NCBI GenBank assembly: GCA_029204225.1
Contig: CM055097.1
Location: forward strand, 28,319,192-28,383,191
Direction of reading: 5' to 3'
DNA: 64,000 nucleotides
Source of the DNA: Diphasiastrum complanatum
Lineage: Eukaryota; Streptophyta; Lycopodiopsida; Lycopodiales; Lycopodiaceae
Of this stretch, positions 29,364 to 42,132 are shown in pieces. The notes under the pieces were generated by a model. It was given only the letters and a program-made list of their open reading frames with translations, searched no databases and was not told the origin of the DNA. Position numbers and translations under genes: made by a program. Each line of letters starts with the position of its first letter. The first letter of the stretch is position 1.

Positions 29364-32058
29364 GTACTCAAAATCCTTCCTGTCTTTTTTGTTTTTCCCT
29401 TTTATTTTTTTATCTTGTTTATCTCTCATCTTGCACTTGTAAGCCAAATGTAGACATACATGGCAGGAAACTCTGTTAATTCATGTAAATTTATTTAGAA
29501 GCTTTTGAGCATTGAGATATGCTTTTGAAGCATTTAGTTTCTTTGCAATGGTTTTTGAGAAGCAAATTGGATAGAGCATCACTTTGAAGTCATAGAACCG
29601 TTCTTGAATAGGTGATGTGTGTGTAGTTGCTATAAATACTCAGTTTTTGTGCTAATTTCCATTCCAGATTGGCCTGTGTCTTTTTCAATAGAGCTTTCTT
29701 CATATAAGTGACTTAACTTGCATAAAGCTAATGTGCTTATATCTTTATGCCTTTGACCTGTACCTATGTTGTAGTGTTAAAGGCGGTCATTACAGTGTTC
29801 AATGTCATTGAACTTTGAGATTAGAGGTTGACTGATGGTTATACTTTACAGTATATGACCTGTAGCTTGAAGAGAGGATATAGTCAATGTTTCTATGCTG
29901 ATTTTTTAATGCTAACTAGACAACCATAAGTGGCATGGCATCTTGATTGATCTGTAAAGATTATTCAGGATTTCTGATAGTGATGCTAGATTTTACTCAA
30001 AGATTTTGAAGACAGCACAATCTTTTATGTGCTGATGGATGGCACCTGATACCGTGCCTTGATAATTGGGATGTTTCATACCTCTTTTAGGTCAATTGAA
30101 GATCTTATTCAACTGCCAATAATCACATCCAGATTGCATGATAGTTATTGTTCAGAATTATGTTGTGGATCCCAATTCTTGTAGGTGAAAAAACTGGTCA
30201 TCTTATTTCAGAGTCTGTAATCTCTGGCATGTCAATATGCTTTTGCCATCTCATATTTGTGACATTTCATTAAGTAATTGTTTTTCGTGCCTTGGTGGTT
30301 GGTGCTGCATATCTTTGGGATAGTTATCCACTGAAGAATAGGGTGCATTTCATGTGCAAATGTATCTATTTTTCAGTCAGTTTTAGATGTCCATCTCTGA
30401 TAATGTTCCTTCATAACATGAGTGTTGTGGGGAGAACACCCTTTTGGCTTTTCAAAATTCTATAAGGTTAGGTTGTCAGCTGATATATATTGCTTCTTGA
30501 TTACAAGGTAGAGCTGGTTGGTTCCACTGTTGTAGCTAGTATTCCTACATTTGACCAGTATGAGCAGTAAGATATTGCCATAAGTGTTAGGCAGTTGGTT
30601 AGGGTAGAAGTTTTCCAAGTCCAACCACTCTGAGCAGTAAAATATGGACATACAGATTTCTTCTTTTGAACCCCTTCCCAGTCTATGGTTTTGTTAAGAT
30701 TTACAGTGGCTGTTGAGGAGAATTTATTGTCTTTGGTTAGCTGACATGTCAAGTCATTTCATATGAGTGCATGAGCTTCAGATGTGGAGTTTCAAGGTAA
30801 GTGCTTTCAGGCCTCCAAATGAATTGTAGGTTACCAGCAGTTTGTTCTTCTTTTCGATGCTGACTGTCACACAATGACAATTTCGTCATTCCATTATCTA
30901 TAATGGGGTCATATTTTTTGCATGAAGTCCTCATTACCAATCGTAGTAAGTAGACAGTTTTTTTCTCCATCATAGAATCATAAGTGAATTGTCTCATGAT
31001 TTGATTTATGGTTTGACTCTTGAAACTTTGAAGACCATGCGAAGTTTACTCTTGTTTCTTACTAATGTCTCTTAACGCTGAATAGTCACCAGTTGGTCAA
31101 AACCAACCTGCTTACTCCTTTATTTAATGTGAGCTTCAGCAGAGCTTATACCCAGGCTAGTCTATCAGTGTCGATTTTCAAATGAATGTCTTGATTCTTT
31201 AACTAAAGTCAATATCCTTTAGCTTTCTTAAGACACAAAATTGCACAAGCAGTTTAATTTTGGAAAGGAAGTACAGTGACTAACCAAGGTTATTTGCAGC
31301 ATTCATTAGCTCCGTGAAAATGTCGACTACTGGGAGTTAGAACTCATGCCCACTGGTAGTTTTAGGTTACTAGGTTTGTATACCTTCATTCGAAACTGTT
31401 TCTTTTATGGCTTTTTCATATGTCCAGTAGAACAAGTACTGTATAGGCTGCCAATATAAGGTTCACAGTTACTAACGTTACCTGCAATGGAGCTATTGCA
31501 GATCAACTTCTTTCCACTAGTCTCTCCTTGTTATTTGTAAAGATAGCATTGAATTCAGCGCTGTGATATGAATAAATGAATATTTTCTGATTTTCAATTT
31601 TTACTAGATAATATTGCTTCACAGAGAATGCCTCCACTATTACTTCTGATTGAGACATGCTTTAGTTTGAGAATAGTAAAATCTAACATCTTTCATCCAG
31701 CTGTCAATTGCTCATATGAGTGCACTGAGTGTTTGAATGTAGGTAGTTCATACTGGTTGGAACATCATATGTTTATCTTTTTTTGTTGAGATGATTCTGC
31801 AGAACTTCTCAATTCTATACACGGCAGTGCCTTAAGACTAATGTATGCCAGTCCTTGGATGGATTGTAATCAATTGCTCATATGAATGCTCTTAGAGTGT
31901 TTCAATGTAGGTCTTTGGAACATGGTATTCTATCTTTTGTTGAGGTGGTTCTGCAGAACTTCTCAATTCTATACATGGCAGGGCCTTAGACTAATGTGTG
32001 CCAGTTCTTGGATAGCTTGTAGTCAGACTAATGAATTATTAGCTTTTCCATCCTGCAG
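29364..32058 (+). other. Second DUF493 intron (2.7 kb)
   Basis: Starts gtactc and ends tcctgcag. I see no TE domain in it. A tandem duplication lies near its 3' end. Confidence 0.7.
31697..32025. repeat. Tandem duplication upstream of last exon
   Basis: Two copies about 171 bp apart share tcaattgctcatatga, ctgcagaacttctcaattct and atacatggcag-type words. It ends about 30 bp before the exon C splice acceptor. Confidence 0.75.
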
Positions 32059-32115
32059 GCGCATGCTGTCTATGATGCCATGAAAAGAGATGTCAGGATG
32101 AAGTATTTTCTGTAG
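32059..32115 (+). CDS. DUF493 host gene, terminal exon C
   Basis: A 57-bp exon after tcctgcag. It encodes AHAVYDAMKRDVRMKYFL and TAG at 32113-32115. The V-Y-x-A-M-x-x-D-x-R-M-K-Y-x-L ending is how plant DUF493 proteins finish and parallels the YbeD C-terminus. It completes the 84-residue domain. Confidence 0.85.
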   Translation, partial: AHAVYDAMKRDVRMKYFL

Positions 32116-34178
32116 TCTAGACTCTACGCTCTTTATTGGTGGGAATTATGGACTATGGATTTCAGCATTTGAAGATCCAGGATGTACGTGCTGACCTTTC
32201 TCTTGCTCTCTGATGTCGTTCAACCGAGGCCTGGTGCTTTGGCTTTGTTGATGCTGTCTTCATTTATATTCATCATCATTCCACATATATCAGCTGAAAT
32301 GGAAGAAAATTCTGTCTTTAAATATTTGTTAAGGAGATGATGCAAAATGGATGGTGTCATTTCATCTTCTTGCTCCTGATGTTGTGGAAACAGTTCAGAA
32401 CCAAGAGTCAGGCTCCTGTTGAGATTCTTTTCAAAGGGGTAAATTTGTTGTCAAGCTGTCTGCTACTTGTAGCTGGTCCATTTCTTTGTATAACTGACTG
32501 GGGAACATTAAGATACCATTTGGGTATCATGGTGCATTACCCACTTGGTGCCATTCATCATTCTCCAAGGTGATTGAGGCCGTATATTGTAAATAGTTTG
32601 TGTCAGCCTATTCTTTAGTAAATGATCATACAGAAATGCTGAAGGCCAGTCTTCTTCATAACGGTGGCTTTTTATGGTTGCAATATCATGTTTTGTTGGG
32701 TAGACCTTTCCTTAATTCACATTGCTACCCGTTTCTTTCTGTTATGTAATTTATGGAGGAGCACCACTATAAACATGTAGTGAAAAACATTATAAATTGA
32801 AGCATGCAGCAAGGTCAAATCATTTCAAGGCTCTTGCATTAGCTGCACCTTGGTCTATAACTTTAATTTATCTCATCTTTTGGTTCCTTTCGAAGTGATA
32901 CTCATTTTCAGTGTATGTTGTGTGAAGTTAATGCTCAATGTCACATAGTTCACTCTCACCAGCAAAGATTAGGGTTCTCCATGGTTACTGACATTTTCTT
33001 CTTAAAGTGGACACATTCAAATGAGAATTCCGAAGCATTGATTAAATTGTAGAGTTTAGACAATAATCTGAAAGGAAATGGTGCAAAGACTAGATTTGTC
33101 CATATTTACCAATGTCGTTAAAGAGGAGGCATATTGATTGATGAAGGCTTGAAATATTAGTAGTATCTCAGATTTCAGAATAACATCATAAGGGAAATCA
33201 TGGACTGGGAAAATTGACTTCAGATCTTTGGTGATTTTCAACATTGCTACAATATTTAGTTGACTCAATTTCACAAGCTTACTCGGCAATGTAAGTTACT
33301 GACAACTTGATCCATCCGAACTTGTTACAAAGATGCCATGATGTAAAATTGCACCAATATGTTGAGCTGGCTGCAGAAACGCTTGATTATATTCTCTCTC
33401 TAGGATGGTAGCTTATAAGAAGTAAGTTCTTGATGAAAACTTTTTCTCACATACTATACACAGACCTTGGAAATCCTTAGATTTTTGTCTCTTATAGACA
33501 ATAATACCAATGATACTGCAAGGCCGTTTCATCAATCTTTCAACACAATACTTCAGCTGACTTACAAAGAAGGTTGAGAATACAAATAAATATGCTGTCA
33601 AGTGGTAGTGGCCTCAATTATGTATGTTACACAAGCCTATAGCTTAGAATAAGCCCAAAGTACTAGTCTCCATACATGGGGGATAGTCATTCCAAGGAAA
33701 GTGAGAATTTAATGAAGGTCTGGTTGATAGTATCATTTGGAGACGTATTTCAAGATTAAGGCTGCATAAGAAGATACAAGGTAGAAAGGATTCATTATCA
33801 CTATAAGAACCATTTGTTTTAGTGTGGAATCAGCTCTATCATGACATAAATTCTAAGTTGTTTTTCACAAGAGCTCTTTCTTTGGGAAAGAGAAAATCTG
33901 GCTTAACAAATGTACCAAATGAGCTGTCTCTTTTGCTTATATTCTTGTTTATGGAGGACCAAGTATGAGGACATCTAGCATGAAGTCATAGCATAAGTTA
34001 CTTGGAAATTTTCCATCCTGCTATTGCTACATCTTCTTGCTTCGTTGTGCTCGAGAACTCGACAGTCTTTGATGTTGTGGTTGGTTTTCTTTGTGATACC
34101 ACATAATGTATATCTACTCCAAAATGGCAATATATACTTGGAAATGAGGACATGCACTGGACAAATACATATTATGAA
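32116..34178 (+). other. 3' untranslated and downstream region
   Basis: The first few hundred bases are probably the DUF493 3' untranslated region (an AAATATT-rich area follows near 32320). The rest, up to the Athila-like LTR, is AT-rich with no feature I can support. Confidence 0.5.
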
Positions 34179-35331
34179 GAGGCCTATATCATTTTTTGTG
34201 ATATAAATGCTAAGGACCTGTCTTCTATTAAAGGACAAGACCTCCTGAAATGAAATGACACCTGGAACACGAACCGACAAGATTCGTATCGTTATCTTAA
34301 ACTAGAGTAAATTAAACTCTTAGTGAAAGTTATCTTCAATGGTGTAATTTACATTTACTTGTAACCAATTTATTAACTAGAGTTAGTAAATGGAGTGTCA
34401 CACCTAGAATCTCAAGTGGTGTGTTTGTTTGCTCCATAGGATATAAAAGGAACACACGCTTCATTCTCACACCACTAAGAGAGAGAGAGTTTCTATATTG
34501 TGAGATTAGAGAATTGAATAGAGCAACAAAGGTTATCCTTTCTGATTTCTGTTCTTCGTACTGCTGAGTGTGAGTGATTTTAAATCTACTAGCAATCTCG
34601 TCTGCATTACTTAAATTATTTTTTTGGTCAGACAATACGATATTTCATTACAGTCGTTTGCTGAGTTTCCGTGAAGTTGATCTAAAGAACTGTTTTAAAA
34701 TTAGCTTACCCGTCTGTGCGAATACTTTGTGTTCGACATTCGAGTAAAATATCCCTTGGTGCAATATTCCACAGTTGTTGATAGAGAAGTATGTATGTTT
34801 GTGAAATGCTAGACCCTGCTTGAGGAATTGAGTTATTGATCTGTCTTCGTGTTGGTAACGAAGATAATTGTTTTTAACATATTCACAAACTACTTGAGTT
34901 CTTTAACTGTGACTGGACTTTAGTTGTTGAAGACTTCTGTCTATAACACATTAGTTCAATAATAAGATTAACTTTTTATCTGTTCGTATACGTCTGCATC
35001 GAACGTAACACAAGTCTTTGCTGACAACTTAATCAGCCAGAGTGTAATTTATTTGAGCTACACTGATATCATTTCACTTACAGAACGCTTTTCCTTCGGT
35101 TTGATAGAGGAAGATTGTTGTTTGGAATTCATTATCAGTACGCACCCCACAACAAAAATAATATTGGTTACTTATAAAATGTATGTGGACAATCAAATTT
35201 TCATTCGACTCCATTTCATTTGAAATAAGTCAAGTCTGTATCAGTTAAACAACTTTTAAGAGCTATCTGCTTGGGGAACGACATAAATATAAATATAGCA
35301 ATTTTGTGTTGGTATATTGCGACATATGCCA
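34179..35331 (+). repeat. Athila-like 5' LTR
   Basis: Its first 730 bp match 42556-43250. A TATA-like gatataaaagg lies at 34439-34449. It ends ...atatgcca just before an Athila-type primer site, giving a length near 1.15 kb, normal for this lineage. The exact first base is uncertain. Confidence 0.7.
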
Positions 35332-35336
35332 ATTTT

Positions 35337-35354
35337 TGGTGTCGTTGTCGGGGA
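35337..35354 (+). other. Athila-like primer-binding site
   Basis: TGGTGTCGTTGTCGGGGA matches the lineage's usual TGGCGCCGTTGCCGGGGA (tRNA-Asp) except for three C-to-T changes, the pattern expected from 5-methylcytosine deamination. Confidence 0.8.
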
Positions 35355-35405
35355 TAGCCAAATAAAGTTGATACAAACTGACAACTCCATCTCCATCCCT
35401 AGTGC

Positions 35406-35597
35406 ATGTCAGATAGAGCTGTTCGACTAGAAAGATATCAAAAACTTCAAGACAAATTTTTCAAAAGACTACATGAATCTTTGCAAAGAGGAGAATTACC
35501 TTTTCTGAATTTTAATCTTGAAAATTCTCGTCCTGAAGGGATTTGTGTTTTCACAACCATAAACATTTGTAATGGCTGTATTATCGGTGTGTTATGA
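35406..35597 (+). pseudogene. Athila-like gag, N-terminal stub
   Basis: An ATG 51 bp after the primer site opens a 63-codon frame: MSDRAVRLERYQKLQDKFF, LHESLQRGELPFLNFN. It is a plausible gag start by position but stops at 35595-35597, and the gag core is missing. Confidence 0.45.
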
Positions 35598-36194
35598 AGT
35601 GTAAAAGTTCTTGTAAAAAAAAGTTGTTATAAAAAAGTTGCTGTAAAAAAGTTCTATAGAGGCTGGAAATTGTTCATGGCAGAGTAAGATTGCTACTGAA
35701 TGGATATTTCAAGCTTTTGAAAAAGATTGCAAAATACTTTTTTAATTCGTACGACTGGTGATTTTGGCAAGAAAGCTTTGTAGTATCTACTCCTTGTTTA
35801 CTTTTGGAGTAAATATGAGGAATAGCTATAGAGAATTGTAGAGGGTAGAGAACAGAAGCAATAGAGAGTATGGCATAAGCCTTATATCCTGACAAACTCA
35901 GTCTTGATTTGCTTTCACGTAGGGAAACAAAAAAGAAAAAGAATGGAAGACTTGTCAAAGCTGTTAACATTCAACAAAACTGAGGCAAAGCATGACTAAA
36001 GGATGCAGTTTTATTTTGGCTGCAAAGATTTGTTTGGTGCATGGGAGGCTAGAAACTGCTTTGGCCTTAAAAAATAATAGCAGTTGGAAGGGTACCGGCT
36101 TGCTGGATGGAGGGAAATCGGAGGGGGGGGGAAGTGTTTTTCAAGGTATTTTTTTCAATCTCTTTGTTTTGCAAAAGAGGTTTTGCAATTGCGT
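35598..36194. other. Unassigned block before Copia-B
   Basis: About 600 bp with no recognised domain. A minus-strand TATA-like ggatataagg lies near 35885. It may be an LTR remnant but shares nothing obvious with the Copia-B 5' LTR. Confidence 0.35.
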
Positions 36195-36199
36195 AGGCA

Positions 36200-36900
36200 A
36201 TGTATCCGGACACTCTTAGGTTCTTCACAGAAGGCTTAGAGCCTGTCCACACCTCATGGGGTGTTTCGCCTGAGAGGGCCTTGGTCGAACATCTGTTCTG
36301 GACATAAGCTACAGTGGAGACAGCTTCGGCCTAGATGCTCTTGGGCAGTGATGCATGCACCAGCATACATTTAGCTGATTCGACCAGAGTACGGTTATTC
36401 CTCTCGGCTAAGCCATTAGACTGAGGACTATAAGGAGTGATGAATTGTTGCTCAATGCCTTGGCTCTGGCAGTACTCCTTAAATTTAGTAGAGATGTACT
36501 CTCCACCATTGTCAGACCTCAGGGCCTTGATCATCCTTCCAGTCTCTTTTTCTGCACGCTCCTTGAAGATCTGAAGCAATTGAAAGCTTCTAATTTCTTA
36601 TGGATAAAATACACCATAGTCCTTCTGGAAAATTCATCAATAAAAGTTATAAAATATTTTGCATCATTCAGAGAAAGATTCTTCATCGGGGCACAAATGT
36701 CTGAATGCACAACATCTAACAATCCTCTAGCAGTATGTTGATGGCTTGATCTAAATGGTTTCCTAGTCTGTTTATCAACTAAACAGTCTTGACAGACAGG
36801 TAACTCGACTGCATTACTAGGATAGTCTAGATCAAGAACAATAGAATATATAGACATTTGTTGTACAACATCACGATTTAAGTCACCAAGTCTCTAATGC
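36200..36900 (-). pseudogene. Copia-B integrase
   Basis: The pre-integrase end is LPVCQDCLVDKQTRKPF, followed by the core: VVHSDICAPM (first Asp), after a shift ALRSDNGGEYISTKF (second Asp) and PYSPQSNGLAERNNRTLVES (Glu), then TPHEVWTGSKPSVKNLRV. The reading leaves the copia pattern after YAIA near 36190. Confidence 0.8.
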
Positions 36901-37041
36901 CAAAGTAAACTTCTATTTTCTTGAATAGAAGTACTGAGTGCATGACTAGAGGCAAAAAAGCAATGACTTCATCTATACAAGTATCCATGCCTCTTTCCAA
37001 GTGCTAGGATCTTGCCTGTCCTATAAACTACTTTGCATTGA

Positions 37042-37404
37042 TCACAATTCGAATTCTACTTTATATCCTAGATCTATGATTTTGCTTATAGAGAGTAGAT
37101 TCGTAGATAAATTGGGTACATATAGGACTTTAGAAAGTAGCTTAGATTGATCATTTGCAAAGCTCAATCTCACAGTACCTTCATCTTTAATAGCTTGTGT
37201 GCTATTATCGCCAAGGTGAACATATTTGTTGGTACTGTAGGGTGTATAGGACTCAAAACAGCCAATGAGACTGGTCATATGCTGAGTGGCACTGAAATCC
37301 AGGAACCAAGAACTGTCGTTGGATGCTTTTTGACGGCTGGTCATGAAGGCATCATGATCCGCTTCTTGAATGGGCTGTGGAGCTTCTGTAGCTACATTGG
37401 CCAC
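37042..37404 (-). pseudogene. Copia-B protease
   Basis: Contains SSWFLDFSATQHMTS, where copia proteases have W-x-x-D-S-G-A-S/T. Here the sequence is D-F-S-A, so the D-S-G triad is lost. It then follows the family pattern KVLYVPNLSTNLLSISKI. Confidence 0.75.
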
Positions 37405-38209
37405 TTGATTCGAGTGTCCCTTGATATTGTTCTTTGCTTGTAGTTTCTGGCAATCTTGAATCTCGTGGTTGTTTCTCTTGCAGTATCTGCAGTACAGCTT
37501 CTTCTCTATTTAGGGATTCGATTGTTCTTTGTGCTGTGCTGATTTCTAGTCTTGTTTTGATTGCTTTGGACCTTTCTTCTTCTTTTGCTTAGTCTTGCTC
37601 TTGTTGGTGTACAAAGTGTGAGAATCAGCTAAGGAACTAGAGGCTTCATTCCTTCGCGTGTCTTCCTGCAACAACATTGTCATGACTCTTGAAAGAGTCA
37701 ACTCTGGATGTGTTGTGATGATCATCACCCAGCTGTCGTATGAGCTTGGCAAGCTTGTAAGTAGTTGCATTATTGTGTCTTGATCGTCTATGACAGATCC
37801 GACAGCGGCCATTTGGTTCAGCATGTTCTTGAATTGGTTGATGTGATTCTGCAGGGAATCATCATTCACCATCTTGAGGGAGTAAAATTTCTTCTTGAAA
37901 TGTAGCTTGGAAGCTATATCTCGCACTTCATATAATGTGCTCAAGATGTCCCAAACTTCTTTGGATGTCTGGGCTTCGGATAGATGGCTGATCTGAGTAT
38001 CTGAGGATGATCAGCGCAAATGCTTTGTCATCCTTCAGCTTCCATCTGGAGATTGTTGCGTCATCAGCTTCGGGTTTCCCTTCTGCACCTGTAACAATGT
38101 CATACAACTCCTTAGCCATTAGCATTGTTCTCATCTTAGATTTCCACATATGGTAATTGGCTCCATCAAGCTTGTCCATGATAGGACTGGCTTTTCCTTG
38201 GGAATCCAT
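37405..38209 (-). pseudogene. Copia-B gag with zinc knuckle
   Basis: ATG at 38209 gives MDSQGKASPIMDKLDGANYH then MWKSKMRTMLMAKELYDIV. After a shift near 37950 come VRDIASKLHFKKKFYSLKM, QLLTSLPSSYDSWV and a Lys-rich tail. A CCHC-type knuckle, YCRYCKRNNHEIQDC, lies near 37450-37500. The gag coats element RNA in virus-like particles. Nearly the same protein starts Copia-C at 51473. Confidence 0.8.
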
Positions 38210-38351
38210 GTGGAAGATTAGTTTAGGTGATAGGAATAACTATCAGTGACTTAAATATAAAAATCTAGTGCTAAATTACAGAATAAGAAGACAATTACTC
38301 TATCGGCTAGTAGAGTCTTGTTTCTGTGAAGCTTATCAAGCTACATAAATA

Positions 38352-38363
38352 GCTTTGATACCA
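38352..38363 (-). other. Copia-B primer-binding site
   Basis: Minus strand TGGTATCAAAGC directly after the LTR end CCAATA; initiator tRNA-Met type with one change. Confidence 0.85.
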
Positions 38364-39546
38364 TATTGGAAAGATGGGTGAACTGAAGAAAGATAACTCG
38401 AAAAATAAACAAACACGAAAAAAGAAACGAGCTCGAAAAGAAACGAACTTGAATGGAAAATATTCGTGCGTAATGGAATAAGCTATCTCACTCTTTCCTC
38501 AAGCATGACTATGCCTATCAGTCTCGAACAGAACATCAATGTTAAAAATCACGTTCGATCTGATTACGTAGCCAAACATTAAGCATCAAAACATTAGACA
38601 GATAATTTATCGTGAACTAATTAGCTAGACTAATAATCAATCGCAAAAAGCAAGACTAAATATTAGTCACGAACAGCTAGACTAATAATAATTCGCGAAG
38701 AGCAGACGACCAGATTAAGTAATTAGAAAGCCAGACAGAACGTAGAAAAGCATTCAATATTGACACAAATCTGAACATAGAACAAACATAGCTGTAATCA
38801 GATTAAGTATAACAAAATATACAGGTCAATAATGCAGGTGAGCACAAAACAATAGCGGACGTAACCGCGTGCTTCACAAAGCTAATCACATAATCTGTAA
38901 AGGTGACGAACCTATTACTGACAATAAATACATCTGGAAAAAAAGAATCAATGTGCGAAAGCAACTACAATGTCTATCTCTAATTATCAGTGATGTTTCG
39001 TTCTATCTTGTCTTCTATTTTAATATCGTTCTGATGCAGTTTTGATACACCACTTGAATACGCAGATGGTATTCAATATATATACATAATTTTAAAGGTG
39101 TGTAGATGAAAAAGGTACAAAAGTGGTTGTGTTGTCTGTGGGAGATTGTGGGTGGCTGCTGTTGTTGTCAAATCTGATTGCATAGTGCATGGGATGAGCG
39201 TGAGGAGGCCACGACGTCGGCCTTCGCTAAAATTAACGTTGATGAAAATGTGAAAAATGCGAAAAAATTGATTTACAGGGTACCTTCGCTTTTTTATAAG
39301 GGCACCTTTGACATTCATAGGACAATCTTGTCTTTTTTGTCTATCATAAATCACGTGTAAAAACTCAGTGTCGCCTTTTTCGCCTGTGAAAATTTTGAGT
39401 AAAAATGCAGACAGTCGCGTTTTTTTTCGCCTGTCTTATTTTACATGTAAATATGCAGACTGTGCGACAGCACAAGTAAAATATAGTAGCATGAATGGAG
39501 GCAGATTAACATAGGATTTAGGAGAATAAAGGACATAAATACAACA
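38364..39546 (-). repeat. Copia-B 5' LTR
   Basis: 1183 bp, TGTTGTATTT...CCAATA on the minus strand. It matches the Copia-C 3' LTR (54000-55211) over most of its length in opposite orientation. A TATA box (tatatatac) lies near 39078-39087. Confidence 0.85.
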
Positions 39547-40409
39547 AAGCCAGTTGACCAATCTTGGCCAAGCGATGTTGAGAAGCTATTCAAAGTGACT
39601 ACGAGAAGCAAAAGCTCCTCTGAACTTGACATGAAAGTATCTTCAAAGAAGTGAAAAAAGTCCTCGAAGAAGAAGTCTTCGAACAAGTCTATAACAAAGG
39701 AAGATCTCAAAGCTGATTCTGATTATGATCGTGATGCAGCCAAGTTATTTTCAAAGGATATTTTTGTGGAAGCAAAAGAAATCATCAATTCTGAATTACG
39801 AATAGTTGCTGCAGAAAAGAAAGTTACCTTTGAGGAAGGGGACGTGGAAATCATGAAGACAAAACTTTCGAAGGCCACTATTGATAAGCCTATCTCAAAA
39901 GCGAAGACAAAAGACTTTAATATAGTGACTGATATTGGTTCTCTTTGTCCTAATATAACTTTTGAGCAATTGTTGGCAGATAACAATTATTATTAAAAGG
40001 TCTCTCTGCTCCTAAGAGGAAGAAATGAGTTTCTCTGCCAGATGTTGGCATATTATCTATTGATCTAGGAGACCTTGGCGCACCAGAAATTGACGTCACA
40101 ATTGCCGAATGTTTAATAAAAAAAGTGCTGATTGACTCAGGTTCGAGTGTCAACATCATAACTAAAGACACTGCTCATACCTTGGGTTTGACTGATATTC
40201 AACCAACCCAAAGAAATATCAAATTGGCTGATTCTACACGAAGAAAGCTTGTTGGTGAATTAAAAGACGTGATAGTATACATACAAGCCAAGTCTTTTAC
40301 AATGAATTTTATTGTTATCAAACCACTTTGTTTGTCATCTTACTCTGTTTTAATTGGACAACTTGGATTAAATATACAAAGTTGCAAGGTTCAAGAGAGA
40401 GTGTCATAA
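39547..40409 (+). pseudogene. Athila-like gag end and protease
   Basis: A Lys/Ser-rich stretch (SSKKKSSNKSITKEDLKADS) and a 76-codon frame precede the retropepsin at 40125-40409: LIDSGSSVNIITKDTAHTLG, then SSYSVLIGQLGL. The D-S-G-S active site is intact. This is the long-linker style of Athila/Tat elements. It starts exactly at the Copia-B LTR edge and stops at 40409, with no RT after it. Confidence 0.7.
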
Positions 40410-40906
40410 ACTGTGAACTCCTGCAACTTTGCCGTGAAGGTGACAAAGTGAAGGTCGAAGGGCGAACATACCTCGAAGGTTGAACATACCTCAAAGACCG
40501 GGAAACATGAAACAAAATACACGAAACGAAATGAAACGAAGACAAAGGAAAACAATTCGCGGTGCAACTGGTAGCTCAACGAGCATGGTGTATTGTACTT
40601 CACGCTCAGCTAAAAGAGTTAGTGATAACGAAAAATAACTAACTAGTTGATTAGCATTGACTTGTCTTATAATTCTCTGTTTAGCTATCTTGTAAACTCC
40701 ACACAATGGAGATTGATACCCTTTTTTTTATCAACATGAAATAGATGATAGAGACACAAAAAATAGAGACAATAGTTGTGCATGAAAGTCGAGGCCAACG
40801 AGCAGAACACAACGATTGAGCTAAGCATCAAGCCGCCAACGAACGAGACACTGACCAACTCACTCAAAGCTCAAAAATAGATAACACAATTGCTCTCTTC
40901 TCCATC
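40410..40906. other. Possible copia LTR piece
   Basis: On the minus strand TGTGGAGTTTACAAG begins near 40701, resembling the LTR start TGTGGAGTTTAATC of Copia-F. The rest has no coding sequence. The call is tentative. Confidence 0.35.
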
Positions 40907-41191
40907 TCATTGTTCTCGTCGTCTTAATTGTCCAAATCTTCTATGTTCTTTGATCTGTAGTTGCTTGCTTACGATCCTGAAAATTTCCGCAAAAGAAAAC
41001 CAAACAAACGCGAATAGAATCAGACTCATGACAGGTTTCAAGTCAGAACCTTCTACTACATCCCAAAGATCTCTATCTATCAACATCATCCGAAGTTTTA
41101 ACTTCCATATGTAGAAGTTAGAACCATTGAATTTGTCAATGATTCTAGCTTTGTTGGATGATGAAGACGAAGACCTACCAACTTGAGACAT
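40907..41191 (-). pseudogene. Ty1/copia gag, N-terminal part
   Basis: MSQVGRSSSSSSNKARIIDK, then FNGSNFYIWKLKLRMMLIDR and DLWDVVEGSDLKPV, the standard copia gag opening. After this the sequence leaves the family, although the frame stays open. Confidence 0.7.
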
Positions 41192-42132
41192 GTTAATAGT
41201 AATACAAATAGAACAAACATAATCTCTCAGTTTAAATGAGAGCTAGATGCAAAAACAGTCTAATAGAATGTTTATGCTAATTATAATCAAAACTTAAGTA
41301 ATCTATTGCCCAACAGGATCTTATAAATTAGTTCATACTCACAAAAATACAGAAATGAGTACACTCCACCAAAAAGAGATTAGAAATGGTTTGTGTGTGG
41401 TATTACTGAAAAATGGATTCAATCGAAAGTTTGAAAGAGTAGTATGACAGCGCAAGTTCCTCAGGCGTCAAAGACATCCATCGTTTGATCAGAAACTGAG
41501 TTGTAGACGTCCGTGTTCTGATTAGAGTGAGTGAACAAGTGAACAAGTGTGATCAAACAACAATGAAGTGCATTCAAATCACAACAAGCATTCATCTACG
41601 TTATACATAGATAGAAAAACGTGTCATTGCTATATTACACTGAAGCACAACAAAATAGCAGTTACAACTAGAATGACGATGTAACTGGGAGGCTCAAAAT
41701 CATTCGCCTCATGGATGGAGCATCACATAGAGTGTGCCTGGATGATCCATTTATATAATTCATCCATGTATTAATTACAGTAGATATTTGTCACCTAATT
41801 AGGTAAGCCGTTGTACTTGGAAAGTATTTGGCTTGTGTGACAACTATACATGGTATATATGGTCAACGAATCAGAGAATGTTGACGTGGACCAGGACGTC
41901 ACAAATTTTTTCACTTTGCATTTTACGTGAAGTGGCTTTCTATCACTTCGTATTTTTTGGGAAGTGGCTGAGAACGTTCCTCGTTGAAAATAAACGACTG
42001 TCGGGATTTTGCAAAAAAGTCGACACTGTTGAAAATAGTTGAACTGTTGAACTTTGCTGAAGTGTCGCATTTCGGAAAAAGCTGACACTGTTGCATTTTG
42101 GGAAAAGCCAACACTATAAAAAAACATAGGTC
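41192..42132. other. Leader/LTR-like sequence of the copia gag fragment
   Basis: Probably leader and LTR of the minus-strand copia fragment: a TATA-like aattatataaatgg on the minus strand near 41748-41761. No primer site or LTR ends found. Nothing else is recognised. Confidence 0.35.

Larger units (their letters stand above)
36195..39546 (-). mobile_element. Copia-B, 5' part of a Ty1/copia element
   Basis: Minus strand: 5' LTR (38364-39546), primer site, gag, protease and integrase; RT, RNase H and 3' LTR are missing. It is the same family as the + strand Copia-C, with nearly the same gag start and LTR. It separates the Athila-like stub (35406) from the Athila-like protease (39547 on), so it inserted into that element. 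Confidence 0.8.

Noticed and set aside
33056-34635. Several 60-100-codon frames downstream of the DUF493 gene
   Set aside because: AT-rich chance frames, no family resemblance, no splice context.
35674-35970. 98-codon minus-strand frame as a gene
   Set aside because: Starts in a T run, has no domain, and lies in a likely LTR remnant.
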